This document shows, one piece after another, positions 12,980 through 13,911 of a DNA stretch of 13,911 nucleotides. Origin of the DNA: Acidimicrobiia bacterium (lineage in GTDB: Bacteria; Actinomycetota; Acidimicrobiia; Spongiisociales; SHLN01); assembly GCA_004283105.1 (NCBI GenBank), contig SHLN01000041.1:1-13911 (forward strand), read 5' to 3'. Under the pieces are notes generated by a model. It saw only the letters and a list, made by a program, of their open reading frames with translations, did not search any database and had not been told where the DNA came from. How positions within the stretch are numbered: position 1 is the stretch's first letter; each line of letters opens with the position of its first letter. The translations under genes were made by a program, and so were the position numbers.

Positions 12980-12985
12980 AGCCTA
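12980..12985 (-). promoter_or_regulatory. -10 box TAGGCT for the beta-CASP RNase, probably leaderless
   Basis: On the minus strand TAGGCT (12985-12980) is followed by six bases and then ATG 12973. No Shine-Dalgarno or clear -35 is present. It lies in the 40-bp gap after the phosphatase gene. Confidence 0.5.
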
Positions 12986-13013
12986 GAGGTGGGGTGCCGG
13001 CGGCCCAGCGGAC

Positions 13014-13911
13014 TCAGCGGGTCAGGGTGTGCTCGTCGAACACCTCGAGCTTGTGGTCGATGGCCCGGATGAGCATGTGGTCGGCGTAGATGTTGAGGTC
13101 GACGAAGTTCATCGTTGCGGCCGAATAGGCGGTGTAGCTTCGATTGCCGGTGCGGCGGGTTCCCGCCCCGGCTCCGCTCACCAGGTAGGTAACGCCGTTG
13201 ATTTCTTCGGTGCGTTGATAGTCGTGTTCGTGTCCGGACAGCACGAGCTGTACTCCGGTGCGCTCGAAGACCGGGGAGAACGTGCTCCGAACGTCTTTGG
13301 CCGATCCCTGGTAGCCGGCCGAATAGGGCGGGTGGTGGACGGCAACGATCTTCCAGGGCGCATCGCTTTCGGTCAACGTTGCGTCCAGCCAGGCGAGCTG
13401 GTCGGCATTGTCGACCTGGTTGCTGTCGAGGCCGACCAGCAGGACGTCGTCGATGCGTTCCGACCACCAGAAGCCGGTCATACCAAGCTGTTGCAGCTGC
13501 TCCAGGCCGCCGTCGTCGGCGAGGGCGTCGTGGTTGCCGGTGACCGAGTAGAGATCGGCTCCCGAGTCCAGCACGGCCGCGAACGGCTGGAATACGTACT
13601 CGTCCAGCTTCGACGGGTTGCCGTACGGGTAGACGTTGTCGCCCAGCAGGATGAGCGTCTCGTAGGGATCGGCGCGGCCGGCGACATACATGGTGGAGGC
13701 GAGCCGCCACTCGAGGTCACCGCCGTCACCGACATCTCCGACGACCGCCCAGCGCTGATCGGGGAGGGCGTCGGCAGGGAGTGGCTCGAACGGCACCGTC
13801 TTCTCCGGAGGGCCCACCGTCTTGGTGAGGATGGACCGGATCTGGCGCTGGTAGACGACCACGATGGCGAGGACGGCGATGAGCCCGACGAGGCCGACAG
13901 CACGCACGAAT
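13014..13911 (-). CDS. Membrane-anchored purple-acid-phosphatase-type metallophosphoesterase, runs to window edge
   Basis: At least 297 residues. A single N-terminal hydrophobic helix (VGLVGLIAVLAIVVVY) is followed by a basic patch, and the catalytic domain starts at about residue 50. Numbered from GTG 13907, the five purple acid phosphatase metal motifs are all present: GDVG (57-60), GDNVY (89-93), GNHD (124-127), VAVHH (188-192) and GHEHDY (225-230). The GDxG first motif and the Tyr in GDxxY favour this class over the GDxH metallophosphoesterases. It would hydrolyse phosphomonoesters, probably outside the membrane, but orientation is not proven. The usual N-terminal fibronectin-like domain of plant enzymes is absent. 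GTG 13907 is the only start seen, and the frame is still open to the last base, so the true start may lie beyond the window. It precedes the RNase gene on the same strand. Confidence 0.88.
   Translation of the reverse strand, partial: FVRAVGLVGLIAVLAIVVVYQRQIRSILTKTVGPPEKTVPFEPLPADALPDQRWAVVGDVGDGGDLEWRLASTMYVAGRADPYETLILLGDNVYPYGNPSKLDEYVFQPFAAVLDSGADLYSVTGNHDALADDGGLEQLQQLGMTGFWWSERIDDVLLVGLDSNQVDNADQLAWLDATLTESDAPWKIVAVHHPPYSAGYQGSAKDVRSTFSPVFERTGVQLVLSGHEHDYQRTEEINGVTYLVSGAGAGTRRTGNRSYTAYSAATMNFVDLNIYADHMLIRAIDHKLEVFDEHTLTR

Noticed and set aside
12305..13072. A 255-codon open frame on the plus strand opposite the RNase gene
   Set aside because: It runs through the antisense of strong beta-CASP motifs and has no domain pattern or ribosome site of its own.
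1..13911. tRNA or rRNA genes, CRISPR array, insertion sequence or attachment site
   Set aside because: I saw no cloverleaf sequence with CCA-type ends, no regularly spaced repeats, no transposase or integrase motifs and no long terminal repeats.

Overview
The window is high-GC DNA with strongly G/C-biased third codon positions. It carries several secreted lipoproteins with Thr/Ser-rich linkers, two class III nucleotidyl cyclases, a PPOX/F420-type split-barrel flavoprotein and TAnnnT-type -10 boxes placed 6-8 bases before start codons. Together these suggest an actinobacterium, possibly of the Acidimicrobiia type. That is inference from style and gene content; there is no rRNA, tRNA or phylogenetic marker to settle it. 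I found no insertion sequence, integrase, CRISPR array or RNA gene.

Layout. (1) 171-1575: a small HTH protein (-) diverges from a small PLDc_N-like membrane protein and a Gmad2-like lipoprotein (+). The divergent gap holds a 37-bp imperfect palindrome whose two arms each contain a TTGACA -35 hexamer. A strong hairpin at 1634-1663 closes the unit. (2) 1735-5050: a translationally coupled three-gene cassette of circularly permuted ATP-grasp ligase, alpha-E protein and transglutaminase-like protein. This is a known but poorly characterised predicted peptide-ligation/modification system, and no Anbu-type proteasome subunit is present here. (3) 5138-6040: an SH3-like lipoprotein. (4) 6081-9267: a cAMP-type signalling neighbourhood with a six-TM class III adenylate cyclase (-), a split-barrel flavoprotein (-) and, divergently, an alpha/beta hydrolase fused to an atypical class III cyclase domain (+). 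(5) 9305-10085: a DUF2442 protein and a SRPBCC protein. (6) 10112-11440: two divergent lipoproteins, one unknown and one with a fasciclin domain, separated by 273 bp dense in inverted repeats; a good terminator follows at 11459-11488. (7) 11573-13911: a beta-CASP metallo-beta-lactamase-fold RNase and a membrane-anchored purple-acid-phosphatase-type phosphoesterase (both -), the latter running to or past the window edge.

Two features run through the whole window. Several genes (starts at 1735, 7292-, 7866-, 7921, 12973-) have a TAnnnT box 6-8 bases before the start codon and no usable Shine-Dalgarno sequence, as expected for leaderless mRNAs. Genes with Shine-Dalgarno sequences (660, 5138, 9305, 9627, 10630-, 10904) have the motif at normal spacing. 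Function is also skewed to the cell surface: four lipoproteins, two integral membrane proteins and a membrane-anchored phosphatase among fifteen genes.

The best candidates for unusual biology are the ATP-grasp/alpha-E/transglutaminase cassette with a glutamine-tailed transglutaminase, the paired cyclases (one with a non-canonical active site), and the divergent palindrome controlling the HTH/membrane-protein/lipoprotein module.
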